Part shown: positions 7,844 through 17,770 of the stretch, piece after piece
Layout: each line of letters starts with the position of its first letter
How positions within the stretch are numbered: position 1 is the first letter of the stretch
Assembly: GCA_964481655.1 (NCBI GenBank)
Contig: CAYZVO010000001.1
Coordinates: 75,968-139,967, forward strand
Source: CALDOK01 sp964481655
Lineage (GTDB): Bacteria; Myxococcota_A; UBA796; JAFGLY01
Length of the DNA stretch: 64,000 bases
Direction of reading: 5' to 3'
Notes under the pieces: model-generated
Databases searched by the model: none
The model's input: only the letters and a program-made list of their open reading frames with translations
What the model was told of the DNA's origin: nothing
Program-made: the position numbers and the translations under genes

Positions 7844-10369
7844 ATGAAGCCTGTGCGCGCGCTCCTCTTCCCGGCCCTGCTGCTGCTGTCCGCCTGCGAC
7901 GGCTGCGGCGGTGACGGGCCCGGTCCCGACCCCGACGACACCCAGCCCACCACCGACGACACCGGCCCGCCGCCGGACGCGTGCGACGATCACGCCGGGG
8001 AGGTGCTCTGCCTGGACGGCGAGGAGCTGGTCTGCGACGATCAGGGCGACATCGTCTCCCAGGCCGAGTGCGTCGAGGCCGTCTGCGAAGACGGCGAGGG
8101 CTGCGTGGCCTGCACGGCGGAGCTGACCGACGCCTTCGTGCTCGACGAGGACGAGGACAGCGTGGGGGTGGTGCTGGTGGCCCACGGGCTCGGACCCGAT
8201 GCGCCGTTCTTCCAGCAGAAGATGATGTCCCGGGCGATCACCGTGACCGCGGAGGCCGGCGCGGTGGAGCTGAGCCTGGACGGTGACGGGGTGTCGCTGT
8301 TCGATCCCGATGGCCAGCTCACGGATGGTGTCCTGAATCTCGCGCCGGGGGTCCTCCCGGCAGAGGTCTATGTGGTCGGTGAGACCGCGGGGGCCGAGGG
8401 CCTGCTCACGCTGGCCCACACCGTGGACGGATGCGAGGCCATCGGCGACAGCCTGCGCCTGCGGGTGGCGTCTCTCCCCGGCCTGGCCGGCGGTGCGCTG
8501 GACGCCTTCCCCTGGGTCTCCTTCCACCAAGTGTTCGAGACCGACCACCCGGTGATGGCCGCGGTGGACCCGGGTCGCCTGCCCGATCGCATCGGCCTCG
8601 AGGCCGACGTGTACGTGGTGGAGCACAAGAGCCCCGACCGCTGGGGTGCCGAGCCTGATCTGGTGGACGTCTCGGGGGGCGTCGAGACCTTGCTGGTGCC
8701 CGAGCTGACCATCGACGGCAGCCAGGTGCTCGCCTGGGCCGCCCCCGACGACCCCGGCACGGCGCTGACCCAGGGCTACGACCTGGTGCTGGACTTCGAC
8801 GGCGACGGCGAGCTGAGTCCCGGGGACCTCATCGACGGGTTGTCCGAGGACACCGCCGGGTTCACCGTCTTCGGCGATCTCACCGCGAGCGGACCCCACG
8901 CCGTGGAGACCCTGCAGTACTCCGGCGGCAGCTGGAAGGGGCAGCGGACCTACCACCCCGCCGACATCGCCAGCCTGGGGCAGCTGCCCGTGGTGGTCAT
9001 CAGCCACGGCAACGGCCACGACTACACCTGGTACGACTTCCTGGGCGAGCACCTGGCCAGCTGGGGCTACGTCGTGATGTCCCACCAGAACAACACCGGC
9101 CCGGGCATCGAGACCGCCAGCACCACCACCTTGAGCAACACCGACTACCTGCTGGGCAACCTCGACAGCATCGGCGGTGGCGTGCTCCAGGGCCACATCG
9201 ATGGGGCCGCCATCGTCTGGATCGGCCACTCCCGGGGTGGCGAGGGCGTGGTGCGGGCCTACGACCGCATCGCCGACGGCGACTACACACCGCTGAACTA
9301 CGTGCTCGGGGACATCGTGCTGGTCTCGAGCATCGCCCCCACCGTGTTCAACTCGGTCACCGCCAGCGACCCCCACGACGTGCCCTACCACCTGCTGGCG
9401 GGGGCGGCGGACGGCGACGTCAACGGCGCGCCGGACTGCACCCAGTGCCAGTTCTTCCGCATCGCCGCGGCGGCCCGCGGGCCCCTGCAGATCACCTACG
9501 TCCAGGGCGCGGGTCACAACGACTTCAACTGCTGCGGCTTCGACGACGCCACGGGCCCCGCCCAGATCGGCCGCGCGGAAGCCCAGCAGCTGTCCAAGGC
9601 CTACTACCTGGCGCTGCTGCGCTGGTACCTGGACGATCTGGCTCCGGCCGCGGAGTACTTCCAGCGGCTCTACGACGATCTGCGACCCTCGGCGCTGGCG
9701 CCAAGCACGGTGCTGGCCAACGTCTACCGGCCGGCGTTGGCGTCCGACCGGCTGGCCCTCGACAACTTCCAGCAGGCTCCGCCGGTGGAGATCTCGTCCT
9801 CGGGCGGTGCCGTCACCATCGACGCCAGCGACCCGGACGAGGACATCCTGCAGGACGGCGACAGCCGCTTCGGGTGGTCCGCGGGCGACACCATGAACGG
9901 CATGACCTGGGCCGACGACCCCCTCGACTCCGACCGCGGCCTGGTGCTGGGCTGGAGCGCCGGCGACGAGGCCTCCGTCAGCTGGGAGGTCCCCGCGGGC
10001 GAGGGTGACTGGTCCGCCTGGAGCGTCTTGAGCTTCAGGGCCTGTCAGGTCACCCGGCACCCCGACACCGTCGCCCTGGGGGTCCCGCTGGACTTCACCG
10101 TGACCCTCGTGGACGGTTCCGGGGCCGAGAGCGGGGTGTCCTTCGCCAGCCTGGGTGGCCTCAACCAGCCCTATCAGCGCACCAGCTCGGGCCAGGGCAG
10201 CGGCTGGGCCAACGAGTTCGAGACCGTCCGCATCCCGCTGCACGCCTTCGACGCCGAAGGCACCGCCATCGACATCAGCGACATCGCCGCTGTGCGCTTC
10301 GACCTGGGAGGCCCCCACGGCTCGGTGCAGGGTCGCATCGGCGTGGACGACCTGGAGGTGCTGCCGTGA
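7844..10369 (+). CDS. secreted alpha/beta-hydrolase lipoprotein
   Basis: An 841-residue lipoprotein with lipobox LLSAC (Cys18) and a long Asp/Pro/Thr tether. A Cys-rich stretch follows (about residues 45-100), then a beta-rich region. The alpha/beta hydrolase domain starts near residue 380 with VVVISHGNGHDYTWYDF, has the nucleophile elbow G-H-S463-R-G-G, and a candidate catalytic His558 in GAGHNDF. This resembles the PAF-acetylhydrolase/chlorophyllase-type secreted esterases. The C-terminal 200 residues look like a carbohydrate-binding or jelly-roll module (FQQAPP ... RFDLGGPHGSVQGRIGVDDLEV). The stop overlaps the next gene's GTG by 4 nt. Ester hydrolysis outside the cell is a family inference; the substrate is unknown. 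Confidence 0.8.
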   Translation: MKPVRALLFPALLLLSACDGCGGDGPGPDPDDTQPTTDDTGPPPDACDDHAGEVLCLDGEELVCDDQGDIVSQAECVEAVCEDGEGCVACTAELTDAFVLDEDEDSVGVVLVAHGLGPDAPFFQQKMMSRAITVTAEAGAVELSLDGDGVSLFDPDGQLTDGVLNLAPGVLPAEVYVVGETAGAEGLLTLAHTVDGCEAIGDSLRLRVASLPGLAGGALDAFPWVSFHQVFETDHPVMAAVDPGRLPDRIGLEADVYVVEHKSPDRWGAEPDLVDVSGGVETLLVPELTIDGSQVLAWAAPDDPGTALTQGYDLVLDFDGDGELSPGDLIDGLSEDTAGFTVFGDLTASGPHAVETLQYSGGSWKGQRTYHPADIASLGQLPVVVISHGNGHDYTWYDFLGEHLASWGYVVMSHQNNTGPGIETASTTTLSNTDYLLGNLDSIGGGVLQGHIDGAAIVWIGHSRGGEGVVRAYDRIADGDYTPLNYVLGDIVLVSSIAPTVFNSVTASDPHDVPYHLLAGAADGDVNGAPDCTQCQFFRIAAAARGPLQITYVQGAGHNDFNCCGFDDATGPAQIGRAEAQQLSKAYYLALLRWYLDDLAPAAEYFQRLYDDLRPSALAPSTVLANVYRPALASDRLALDNFQQAPPVEISSSGGAVTIDASDPDEDILQDGDSRFGWSAGDTMNGMTWADDPLDSDRGLVLGWSAGDEASVSWEVPAGEGDWSAWSVLSFRACQVTRHPDTVALGVPLDFTVTLVDGSGAESGVSFASLGGLNQPYQRTSSGQGSGWANEFETVRIPLHAFDAEGTAIDISDIAAVRFDLGGPHGSVQGRIGVDDLEVLP

Positions 10370-10980
10370 GCTTCGCTCCCCTGATCTTCGCCCTCGCCCT
10401 GGCTGGCGCCCCGGCGGTGGTGGCCCAGCAGGCCCCGCCCGCGGTCGACGCTGCAGTGCTGCCCCTGCCCACCGATGAGCTCGTCGCGGTGCGGGAGTTC
10501 AGCCTCGACGAGCCCCGGGCCTACCACTGGATGAAGGACCACCCTCCCATCCGCGAGGGCCTGCTGTTGGCCATCGACGCCGAGCCCGCGCTCTGCCTGT
10601 CCCGTCAGGTGGCCGAGCCGGTGATCTACCTGGGCGGCGTGCCCGCCGAGCGCCTCGCCGCGGACTGGGAGCGCGGGCGCCTGCTGTTGTTGGTCCCGGG
10701 CGCGCCGGATCTGGCGGCGCTGCCGCTGCACTTCGGCACGCCGGTGTTGCCCGAGCGGATCGACCTCGCCCATGGGGAGGCCGCGCTGGCGGCGGCGAGG
10801 GCCGCTGGGCTCCAGCCCTTCACCCCCCAGCAGCTGGACGCGGCCCGTGCCGCGGGCGGCGATCCGTTGGCATTGGTGGATGAGCGGGGCCTCGAGCGAG
10901 CCGTCGCCGACTGGATCGACGCCTGGGCCCCCGCCGAGGCCGACCGCGCCGACGGACTGCGCGCCCCCGACGTGGAGTGA
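10366..10980 (+). CDS. secreted hypothetical protein
   Basis: A 204-residue protein with a signal peptide (MSFAPLIFALALAGAPAVVAQQ, cleavage after about residue 20). No family is recognised. The mature part is acidic and helical, with blocks such as LPLPTDELVAVREFSLDEP and ERGLERAVADWIDAW. It starts at a GTG that overlaps the previous stop (GTGA) and its own stop overlaps the next gene in the same way. The three genes from 7844 to 11456 are therefore translationally coupled. A periplasmic location is the only supported statement. Confidence 0.65.
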   Translation: MSFAPLIFALALAGAPAVVAQQAPPAVDAAVLPLPTDELVAVREFSLDEPRAYHWMKDHPPIREGLLLAIDAEPALCLSRQVAEPVIYLGGVPAERLAADWERGRLLLLVPGAPDLAALPLHFGTPVLPERIDLAHGEAALAAARAAGLQPFTPQQLDAARAAGGDPLALVDERGLERAVADWIDAWAPAEADRADGLRAPDVE

Positions 10981-11456
10981 TCATGTCGGAGGCGAAGCAC
11001 GGCCGCTACGGTCGCATCCGAGCCCAACTGATCGAGCTGCTCGGTGGGAGCCCCGACCCCACCGCGCGCATGGCCACCATCGCAGCGCTGTTGCACCATA
11101 AGCAACCTCGATACAGCTGGACCGGATTCTATCGATTGATAGATAACGGGAGTCTCATCGTGGGCCCTTACCAGGGCCCGGTGGCCTGTCAGATCCTCCC
11201 CGCGGGCGTGGGCGTCTGCCAGGCCGCGGTCTCGAGGGGAGAGACCGTGGTCGTCGCCGACGTGCACGCCTTCCCGGGTCACATCGCCTGTGACCCGCGC
11301 TCCCAGTCCGAGATCGTCGTGCCCGTGCGGGACAGCTCGGGCGCCATCGTCGCGGTGCTGGACGTGGACTCCACCAAGCCCGGCAGCTTCGACACCGTGG
11401 ACGCCGAGCACCTCGGGGTGATCGCGGGCTGGGTGTATGGCGAGGCGATTCGCTGA
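10977..11456 (+). CDS. msrC: free methionine-(R)-sulfoxide reductase (GAF domain)
   Basis: This single-GAF-domain enzyme reduces free L-methionine-(R)-sulfoxide to methionine. The family blocks are all present: WTGFYRL, GPYQGPVACQI, GVGVCQ, DVHAFPGHIACD and SEIVVPV. The three conserved cysteines are Cys71, Cys81 and Cys105, with the same 10- and 24-residue spacing as Cys84, Cys94 and Cys118 of E. coli YebR. Length (159 aa) fits the family. Translation may begin at GTG 10977, overlapping the previous stop, or at ATG 10983 two codons later. It is cytosolic and probably part of the oxidative-damage response. It overlaps the start of the next gene by 20 nt if that gene begins at 11437. Confidence 0.93.
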   Translation: MIMSEAKHGRYGRIRAQLIELLGGSPDPTARMATIAALLHHKQPRYSWTGFYRLIDNGSLIVGPYQGPVACQILPAGVGVCQAAVSRGETVVVADVHAFPGHIACDPRSQSEIVVPVRDSSGAIVAVLDVDSTKPGSFDTVDAEHLGVIAGWVYGEAIR

Positions 11457-12909
11457 TCTGATTCTTGCGGGTTCGACACTATGGGCTCTCGGGCGTCTCG
11501 ATCGTCCCGGAGGCCTGCTCTTGCTGTCCACATCCGCGCTCTGGATCCTGCTGCCCTTGCTGGGCGCCTGCGCGCCCGGCGCCTCGGCGCTGTCGGTGGA
11601 GCAGGACCCGGAGGTCGCCACGGTGCTGCGGGTGTCGTGGAGCACCGAGGCCCCCGGCAGCTCCTGGGTCGAGTTCGGGCTGGATGGTGAGGCCTCCCAG
11701 AGCACCCCGGTGAGCGCGACGACCGCCGTGGACCACGCCCACACCCTGCTGGGCCTGCCTCCCTACGAGGATCTCTGGATCCGCGCGATCACCGAGACCG
11801 AGGGGGAGCGCCACGTGGTCGAGGGCCGCGCCGCGACCGGAGCGCTGCCGGCCGTGCTGCCAGAGCTGGCGGTCACGGTGTACGAGCCCGCGCTGGCAAG
11901 CCCGGAGCCCTACGCGGTCGGGACCATGCTCGGCGAGGATGTCGGCGCCGCGGGGGTCTACGCGCTGGATCGCGAAGGTCGCTGCCTCTGGTACCACCAG
12001 GATCCCGAGGGCAGCATCCCCCTGGAGCTGGTGTCCACGGCGGGAGGCGTGGTCTACAACCGCTTCGGTGATGATCCCGAGGTCGATGAGAGCGTGGTGC
12101 GGCGGGCCTCCTACGATGGTGTGCTGGACGAGGTCGTTCCGACCGCGGCTGGACACCACGCCTTCACCCGCTTCCCGGATGGGAGCCTGGCCTGGCTGGC
12201 CATCGACGTACGGGCTTGGTGGTCGGAGGACGCGCAGGCCGAGATCTCGGTGGTGGGTGACGCGGTGGTCCTGCGCAGCCCCGACGGTGTCGAGCGGACC
12301 ATCTTCTCCACCTGGGACTGGGTGGAACCCGAACCGTCATCCCTGTGGGACGACGCGTTCTACCCCCAGGGTGCCGACTGGTCCCACGGCAACGGCCTGC
12401 ACTACGACGAAGATCGGGACCTGCTGGTGTTGTCGTTGCGGAACCTCAACACGGTCCTCGAGCTGGCGCTGGACGAGGACCGCACCGACGCCTGGCCGGT
12501 GCGGCAGCTGGGGCTCGAGGGCGGTGCACGCTTCGTCTCGGACGATCGGCTCTACCAGGCCTCCTCCGACGAGGCGTTCCGGATGCAGCACGACCCCACC
12601 TTCACCGCCGCGGGGACCCTGCTGTTGACCACGGTGCTGGACGCGCGCACGCAGGTGGCCGAATACAGCCTCGACGATGACGGCCACAAGCTGCGCCTGG
12701 GTCGTACCCACGGCCGTGATGAGGAGCTGCTCAGCTCGGCCATGGGCATGGCCCGTGAGCTCGCCAACGGCAACTGGCTGGTGAGCTTCGGCACCTCGGG
12801 TCTGGTCCAGGAGGTCACGCCCTCGGGGGTGATCGCCTGGGAGTTGAGGGCGTCTGCGGGCTGCGCCCTGGGAGACGTGCAGCTCTTCGACGGGTTCTAC
12901 GCGCTCTGA
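11437..12909 (+). CDS. arylsulfotransferase-like secreted protein
   Basis: A protein of up to 490 residues with an N-terminal hydrophobic segment ending LLPLLGAC, a plausible lipobox. The first annotated start at 11437 overlaps msrC by 20 nt; an alternative TTG at 11521 would give a shorter signal peptide, so the start is uncertain. The middle resembles a fibronectin-like domain (WVEFGLDG ... LLGLPPYEDLWIRA). The rest is a six-bladed propeller of the arylsulfotransferase family, with the active-site pattern DWSHGNGLHYD followed by LVLSLRNLN (His, Asn and Arg) and MARELANGNWLVSFG. Those enzymes transfer sulfate between phenolic compounds in the periplasm, without PAPS. It ends 9 nt before the convergent secretion ATPase gene. 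Confidence 0.72.
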   Translation: MARRFADLILAGSTLWALGRLDRPGGLLLLSTSALWILLPLLGACAPGASALSVEQDPEVATVLRVSWSTEAPGSSWVEFGLDGEASQSTPVSATTAVDHAHTLLGLPPYEDLWIRAITETEGERHVVEGRAATGALPAVLPELAVTVYEPALASPEPYAVGTMLGEDVGAAGVYALDREGRCLWYHQDPEGSIPLELVSTAGGVVYNRFGDDPEVDESVVRRASYDGVLDEVVPTAAGHHAFTRFPDGSLAWLAIDVRAWWSEDAQAEISVVGDAVVLRSPDGVERTIFSTWDWVEPEPSSLWDDAFYPQGADWSHGNGLHYDEDRDLLVLSLRNLNTVLELALDEDRTDAWPVRQLGLEGGARFVSDDRLYQASSDEAFRMQHDPTFTAAGTLLLTTVLDARTQVAEYSLDDDGHKLRLGRTHGRDEELLSSAMGMARELANGNWLVSFGTSGLVQEVTPSGVIAWELRASAGCALGDVQLFDGFYAL

Positions 12910-12918
12910 TCCCGGACG

Positions 12919-14733
12919 CTACTGGGTCTGCACCAGGACGCGGCCGACCTCGTCGAAGGTGGTCTCGCCGGCCAGGGCGCGGGCGATGCCGGCTTCGTAC
13001 ATCCACACCACGTTCATGTCCTGGGCGGCCTTGCGCAGCTCCATTTCGTCACCACCGGCGCGCAGGATGTCGCCGATGCGCTGGTTGGGCACGATGGACT
13101 CGTACACCGCCACCCGGCCGCGGTAGCCGGTGTTCATGCAGCGGTTGCAGCCCCGGGCCTCGCGGTAGTGGGCGGTCTCGACCTGCTCCTTGGTGAGCCC
13201 GAACTTGGTGACGACCTCGAGGGGCATGTGCACCCGCTCCGAGCAGTCCGGGCACAGGCGGCGCATCAGCCGCTGAGCCAGCACCAGGCGCAGGCTGTTG
13301 GCCAGCAGGAACGGCTCGAGCTTCATGTCGATCAGGCGGTTGAAGGTCTCCACCACGCCGTTGGTGTGCAGGGTGGAGAGCACCAGGTGACCGGTCAGTG
13401 CGGCCTTGATGGCGATGCTGGCGACCTCGTGGTCGCGCATCTCACCCACGAAGACCACGTCGGGGTCCTGGCGCAGGATGGCGCGCAGGGCCGAGGCGAA
13501 GGTGACGCCTCCCTTCTCCTCGATCTGGACGTGGTTGATGCCGGGGATCGCGGACTCCACGGGGTCCTCGACGGTGACGATGTTGGTCTCGGGCTCGTTG
13601 ATGTCGTTGAGCATCGCGTGCAGGGTGGTGGTCTTGCCGCTGCCGGTGGGGCCGGTGACCAGGACCAGGCCCTGGGGCAGGCGGGCGGCGCGCTTGACCT
13701 CCTTGAGCTGATCGGGACGGAAGCCCAGCCGGCCCAGGTCGGCCAGGTGGGCTTCTTTCTTGAGCAAGCGGATCACGCACTTCTCGCCGTAGGTGGTGGG
13801 CAGGGTGTTCACGCGGAAGTGGATGGACTCCTTGCCCAGCTTGATCATGATGTGGCCGTCCTGGGGACGGCGCCGCATGGAGATGTCCATGCCCGAGATG
13901 ACCTTGATGCGGGAGATCACCGCGCGGTGCATGCGGAGGGGCGGAGTGAGCACGGTGAACAGCCGCCCGTCGATCCGGTAGCGCACCCTGAAGAAGGTCT
14001 CGTAGGGCTCCAGGTGGATGTCGGAGGCCCGGCGATCGGCGGCGTTGAGCAGCATGTAGTTGACCAGCCGCACCACCGGAGGATCCTGACCCTCGTCCGC
14101 CTCCTCGGACTCTCCCTCGTCGCCGCCGGCGCTCTCGTAGGCGGGCCCCATGCCCACGTCGGTCGCGGACAAGCCGTCGTCGCCGGCGATGCTGTCCATC
14201 AGCAGGGCGGTGGCGAAGCGGGTGTTGAGGAAGCGCCGGAAGGTGGTCTCGGTGATGAGCTGCACCTCGATGCTCTTGCAGGCGATGATGAAGCGCAGAT
14301 CGTCCAGGGCGGCCATGTTGCCCGGATCGGTCATGCCCACGACCAGGTGGCGGTCCTCGTACTCCAGGGGGACCAGCTCGTACTGGCGGATGAGCTTCTC
14401 GGGGATCTTCAGGAGCACGTCGGCTGGCGGGTCGATGGACTCGACCTCACAGGTCTTCAACCCCAGCTGTTTGCCGAGCTGGGCCTCGAGGATCTTGTCG
14501 TCCAGGTGTCCCAGGGTGACCAGCACGGAGCCCAGGCGGCCGCCGTGGGCCTTCTGGTGTCCCAGGGCCTCCTTGAGCTGCTCCGGGGTGATGACGCCTG
14601 CGTCCACCAGCTGCTCCCCCAGGCGCGGGCGGCGTCTGCGGCGCGGCGGATCGTCTGCGGGCTTGACCTGCTCGAGGATCTCGAGGTCGGCCGCGTTCAG
14701 CTCGGGCAGGGTCTCGTCGGTGTCAGGGGTCAT
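12919..14733 (-). CDS. type IV pilus/type II secretion assembly ATPase (PilB/GspE)
   Basis: A 604-residue hexameric ATPase that powers pilus or pseudopilus assembly from the cytoplasmic face. An N-terminal MshEN-like domain covers about residues 35-160 (RLGEQLVDAGVITPEQL ... RFIIACKSIEVQL). The RecA-like domain has Walker A GPTGSGKTTT near residue 365, Asp box EDPVESAIPG, Walker B DPDVVFVGEMRD and His box LSTLHTN. A zinc-binding CPDC ... CNRC motif follows near residues 495-530, which separates PilB/GspE from the retraction ATPase PilT. No other pilus or T2SS gene lies in the window, so the system it serves cannot be decided. An Arg-rich stretch (PPRRRRRPRLG) precedes the first domain. Confidence 0.92.
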   Translation of the reverse strand: MTPDTDETLPELNAADLEILEQVKPADDPPRRRRRPRLGEQLVDAGVITPEQLKEALGHQKAHGGRLGSVLVTLGHLDDKILEAQLGKQLGLKTCEVESIDPPADVLLKIPEKLIRQYELVPLEYEDRHLVVGMTDPGNMAALDDLRFIIACKSIEVQLITETTFRRFLNTRFATALLMDSIAGDDGLSATDVGMGPAYESAGGDEGESEEADEGQDPPVVRLVNYMLLNAADRRASDIHLEPYETFFRVRYRIDGRLFTVLTPPLRMHRAVISRIKVISGMDISMRRRPQDGHIMIKLGKESIHFRVNTLPTTYGEKCVIRLLKKEAHLADLGRLGFRPDQLKEVKRAARLPQGLVLVTGPTGSGKTTTLHAMLNDINEPETNIVTVEDPVESAIPGINHVQIEEKGGVTFASALRAILRQDPDVVFVGEMRDHEVASIAIKAALTGHLVLSTLHTNGVVETFNRLIDMKLEPFLLANSLRLVLAQRLMRRLCPDCSERVHMPLEVVTKFGLTKEQVETAHYREARGCNRCMNTGYRGRVAVYESIVPNQRIGDILRAGGDEMELRKAAQDMNVVWMYEAGIARALAGETTFDEVGRVLVQTQ

Positions 14734-14787
14734 CGCGGTGCTCCGCGGCTCGTGTGAGCCGGATCGGTGTGGGGTTCGGAGAAAGTG

Positions 14788-16074
<1,287 letters not shown>

Positions 16075-16366
16075 ACCTTAGCGAAGCCGGGCCGCCCCGG
16101 GAAGCACCGCGCTCCGTTTCCGGCGTCTACGTCCCTTCAACGCTGCCAATGGCTGCCGAGGGGTCGCGGTCGCGCGCCGCGCTCGTCGTGCGCGGGGATG
16201 TCTGCCCACTTTGCACAGTGTCTGGGCGCCCGACTCACGCCTCCCCCACGAGAGCGTAGGAAAAACGGGGATGCTGCCGGCGTGACACCCCCGCGAGGTG
16301 GTGATAGCCTCGGCCTGATCCGACCGATCGAACCGGCTGCAGTGTCCTGCGCCGTCCGGGGAACCC

Positions 16367-17770
16367 ATGAACCGCACCCTCCCAGTCGAGCGCACTGCCT
16401 TGCTCGAGGCCGTGCTCGCGGCCTCACCCCACGGCTTCGCGTTGTACGAGCTCTCGGGGCCTTGCGTGTGGGCCAACCCCGCGGTTGCAGAGCTGATCGG
16501 CGCGCGCCCGGAGCAGGTGCTCGAACAGGACTACCGGCGCATCGGGTCCTGGAAGCAGAGCGGCCTGTTGGAGGCCGCCGAGCACGCCTTGGCGTCGGAC
16601 AGCACGGTGCGGCGCCAGCTCAGCGTGGTCACCACCTTCGGCAAGCAGGCTCAGCTCGAGATCGAGTTCGGCCGGGTCGACATCGACGGGCGCGGCTTCC
16701 TGCTGCTCTCCATCTGCGAGATCACCGACCTGATGGCCGCCAACCTCGAGCGCCAGGCGGCCCTCGCCGCCCTCGAGCGCAGCCAGCAGGAGTTCCGGGC
16801 CATCGTCGATCAACACCCCGAGGCCATCCTGGTCAGCGACGAGGCCGGCATCCTGCGCTTCGCCAACCCACGGGCGGCGGTGATGCTCGGCAGCGCGGTG
16901 CACCGCCTGGTCGGTAAGCCCCTGCAGCTCACGACGGTCACCCCGTCCTCCCACGACGTCGAGATCGTGCGCGCCGACGGGACCCGCGGCGTCGCCTCCG
17001 TCCGCAGCGCGCCCACCGCGTGGAAGGGGACCCAGGCGCGGCTCATCACCCTGCACGACATCACCGACTTGCGGCGCGCAGAGGACGATCTCCGGGCCTC
17101 GGAGCAGCTCATCGCCCAGGAGCGCCAGCGCGAGGAGGTCGACCGCCTGGCCGGCTCGGTGGCCCACAGCCTCAACAACCAGCTGATGGTGCTTCGGGGC
17201 CACCTCGAGCTGCTCGAGGCCCAGCTCGAAGGCCACGCCGTGGCCGAGCGGCGCTTCCCCGTGCTCTTCGAAGCCCTCGACCAGCTGCGGGACCTCGGGC
17301 GGGGCGTGATGGACATGGGCCGGCCCCAGCCCGCCCCCACCGACGGCGGCGGATCCCCGGAGCCCAGCAGCGGCGCAGCCTGGGTTGTGGAGCCCCCGAC
17401 GGCCCCCGTGATCCTGCTGGCCGAGGACGAGCCGGAGCTGCGCGCGACGGTGGCCGAAGCGCTGATGGCCAGGGGCTTCGAGGTGCTCGAGGCAGCTGAC
17501 GGGCCCGCCGCCCTCGAGCTGGCCCGGGGCTGGGAGGGCACCATCGATCTGCTGCTCACCGATGTGGTGATGCCGGGGATGGACGGCGTGGAGCTGCACC
17601 TGCTGCTCACCCAGGAGCGGCCGGACGTCCCGGTGCTCTACATGTCCGGCTACGCCGAGTCCGACTACGCGCAGCTGCACGACCTCGCGGCCCAGGGCCG
17701 CTACCTGCAGAAGCCCTTCTCCATCCACTACCTGGCGGGCAAGGTCGAGCAGGCGTTGGCCGACGCCTAG
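16367..17770 (+). CDS. PAS-PAS-phosphoacceptor-receiver protein lacking an ATPase domain
   Basis: A 467-residue soluble signalling protein. Two PAS domains occupy about residues 10-125 and 138-245 (FRAIVDQHPEAILVSDEAG ... LHDITDLRRAEDDL). A kinase-like dimerisation helix follows, DRLAGSVAHSLNNQLMVL, with His267 in the phosphoacceptor position. The second helix runs to about residue 320. Instead of the HATPase domain, a Pro/Gly/Ser linker leads straight into a receiver domain (about 343-465) with acidic LAEDEP, phosphoacceptor Asp399 in LLLTDVVMPGMDG and Lys in LQKPF. It therefore cannot use ATP itself. It may be a phosphotransfer hub for another kinase, or the remnant of a hybrid kinase after a clean internal deletion. 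It converges with a 4-nt overlap on the next gene. Confidence 0.85.
   Translation: MNRTLPVERTALLEAVLAASPHGFALYELSGPCVWANPAVAELIGARPEQVLEQDYRRIGSWKQSGLLEAAEHALASDSTVRRQLSVVTTFGKQAQLEIEFGRVDIDGRGFLLLSICEITDLMAANLERQAALAALERSQQEFRAIVDQHPEAILVSDEAGILRFANPRAAVMLGSAVHRLVGKPLQLTTVTPSSHDVEIVRADGTRGVASVRSAPTAWKGTQARLITLHDITDLRRAEDDLRASEQLIAQERQREEVDRLAGSVAHSLNNQLMVLRGHLELLEAQLEGHAVAERRFPVLFEALDQLRDLGRGVMDMGRPQPAPTDGGGSPEPSSGAAWVVEPPTAPVILLAEDEPELRATVAEALMARGFEVLEAADGPAALELARGWEGTIDLLLTDVVMPGMDGVELHLLLTQERPDVPVLYMSGYAESDYAQLHDLAAQGRYLQKPFSIHYLAGKVEQALADA

Noticed and set aside
6179..10318. A 1379-codon open frame on the minus strand across the MscS, unknown and hydrolase genes
   Set aside because: It covers several genes with recognisable domains on the plus strand, has low-complexity Val/Gly/His/Gln composition and no domain or ribosome binding site. 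High GC at third positions leaves such antisense frames open.
16075..16366. Possible regulatory RNA or small gene between the diguanylate cyclase and the PAS protein
   Set aside because: This 292-nt gap has no convincing small frame, hairpin or promoter pair. It probably just holds the two divergent promoters.
16424..17760. Minus-strand continuation of the membrane-protein frame through the PAS-receiver gene
   Set aside because: It results from the frameshift at the poly-G tract. The composition becomes Pro/Arg rich, then low complexity, and the true gene ends at 17767 in another frame.
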